Of a DNA stretch of 5,764 bases, positions 5,600 to 5,764 are shown piece after piece. This DNA is from Candidatus Hydrogenedens terephthalaticus JGI OTU-1 (GTDB taxonomy: Bacteria > Hydrogenedentota > Hydrogenedentia > Hydrogenedentales > Hydrogenedentaceae). The notes below the pieces were generated by a model, which saw only the letters and a list, made by a program, of their open reading frames with translations, searched no databases and was not told where the DNA came from. The stretch spans positions 73,353-79,116 of the forward strand of contig AWNW01000004.1 in assembly GCA_000493945.1 (NCBI GenBank), written 5' to 3'. A program made the position numbers and the translations under genes. Each line of letters opens with the position of its first letter. The stretch's first letter is position 1.

Positions 5600-5764
5600 T
5601 ATCGTATTCCTCTCGGTAATCTTGGGTGATAGTGTGTATGTAATAATTGGTGAGCCCTTTCACTGCCCGGGGCTCCCAGAAATTCCTTATATATTTGCTG
5701 AATTGATGGATTGTGGTTTGAACTTCTTATCTTCTTATTACTGTCTATCTTATACAGAGCCTGT
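5599..5764 (-). CDS. hydA: [FeFe]-hydrogenase catalytic subunit, C-terminal end only (5' part outside window)
   Basis: Only the last 54 codons and the TAA (5599-5601) lie in the window; the gene continues beyond the right edge. The frame reads ALYKIDSNKKIRSS, then NPSIQQIYKEFLG, then ERAHQLLHTHYHPR. This is the recognisable tail of the [FeFe]-hydrogenase small-subunit-like C-terminal domain, whose usual pattern is NPA.Q.LYKEFLG...S..AHELLHTHY..R. The H-cluster cysteines and any N-terminal FeS domains are outside, so whether this is a monomeric, NADH-dependent or bifurcating enzyme cannot be read directly. The NuoE-like gene starting within its stop codon favours the multimeric NAD(P)-linked type. 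The last residues (LPRGIR) are encoded by bases that also carry the next gene's ribosome binding site. Confidence 0.85.
   Translation of the reverse strand, partial: QALYKIDSNKKIRSSNHNPSIQQIYKEFLGAPGSERAHQLLHTHYHPRLPRGIR
5609..5614 (-). promoter_or_regulatory. Ribosome binding site for the NuoE-like gene, inside the hydrogenase gene
   Basis: GAGAGG on the minus strand lies 9 bases before the ATG at 5597-5599 and within the final codons of the hydrogenase frame. Together with the TAATG overlap it fixes the start and suggests translational coupling, which would keep the two subunits in step. Confidence 0.65.

Noticed and set aside
5048..5764. End of a respiratory complex I (nuo) operon
   Set aside because: The gene immediately upstream of the NuoE-like gene ends with the [FeFe]-hydrogenase signature, not with NuoD or another complex I subunit, and no NuoF follows.
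1..5764. CRISPR array, tRNA/rRNA, insertion sequence or prophage
   Set aside because: No regularly spaced repeats, no cloverleaf or rRNA-like stretch and no transposase or phage protein were found; coding sequence fills nearly all of the window.

Overview
The window comes from an AT-rich bacterial chromosome (roughly one third GC by eye). It is densely packed with seven protein genes, two of them cut by the window edges. No RNA gene, insertion sequence, phage gene or CRISPR array is visible. The enzymes are anaerobe-flavoured: a [FeFe]-hydrogenase end, a NuoE-like [2Fe-2S] subunit and a ferredoxin/NADPH reductase. A Tat-targeted TIM-barrel-like protein of a type I remember mainly from planctomycete-like and related uncultivated bacteria hints at that neighbourhood, but the phylum cannot be fixed from this sequence.

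Layout, left to right. 1-1312 (-): FprA-type ferredoxin-NADP+ reductase, missing only its last residues. 1395-2357 (+): secreted protein of unknown function with a twin-arginine signal and a faint aldo/keto-reductase-like start. 2354-3145 (-): SAM hydroxide adenosyltransferase (DUF62), whose stop codon overlaps the previous gene's stop. 3230-4282 (+): saccharopine-dehydrogenase-like / trans-acting enoyl reductase family oxidoreductase. 4340-5041 (-): NagB/AgaI-type amino-sugar-phosphate deaminase/isomerase with an unusual active-site motif. 5048-5599 (-): NuoE/HndA-like thioredoxin-fold [2Fe-2S] protein. 5599-5764 (-): C-terminal end of a [FeFe]-hydrogenase catalytic subunit.

The three rightmost genes form a tight minus-strand operon: hydrogenase and NuoE-like genes overlap in a TAATG, and only 6 bases separate the NuoE-like gene from the deaminase. 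The first two products are expected to belong to one NAD(P)-linked, possibly electron-bifurcating hydrogenase. The FprA gene could link the same ferredoxin pool to NADPH. The four leftmost genes alternate in strand, so each is probably its own transcription unit, with two short divergent promoter regions (1313-1394 and 3146-3229) and two convergent ends (2354-2357 and 4283-4339). No gene-free stretch exceeds 85 bases.

I see no clearly new multi-gene system. The best leads are the deaminase with a NagB/6-phosphogluconolactonase hybrid motif inside a hydrogenase operon, and the Tat-exported barrel protein with a triple-histidine motif.
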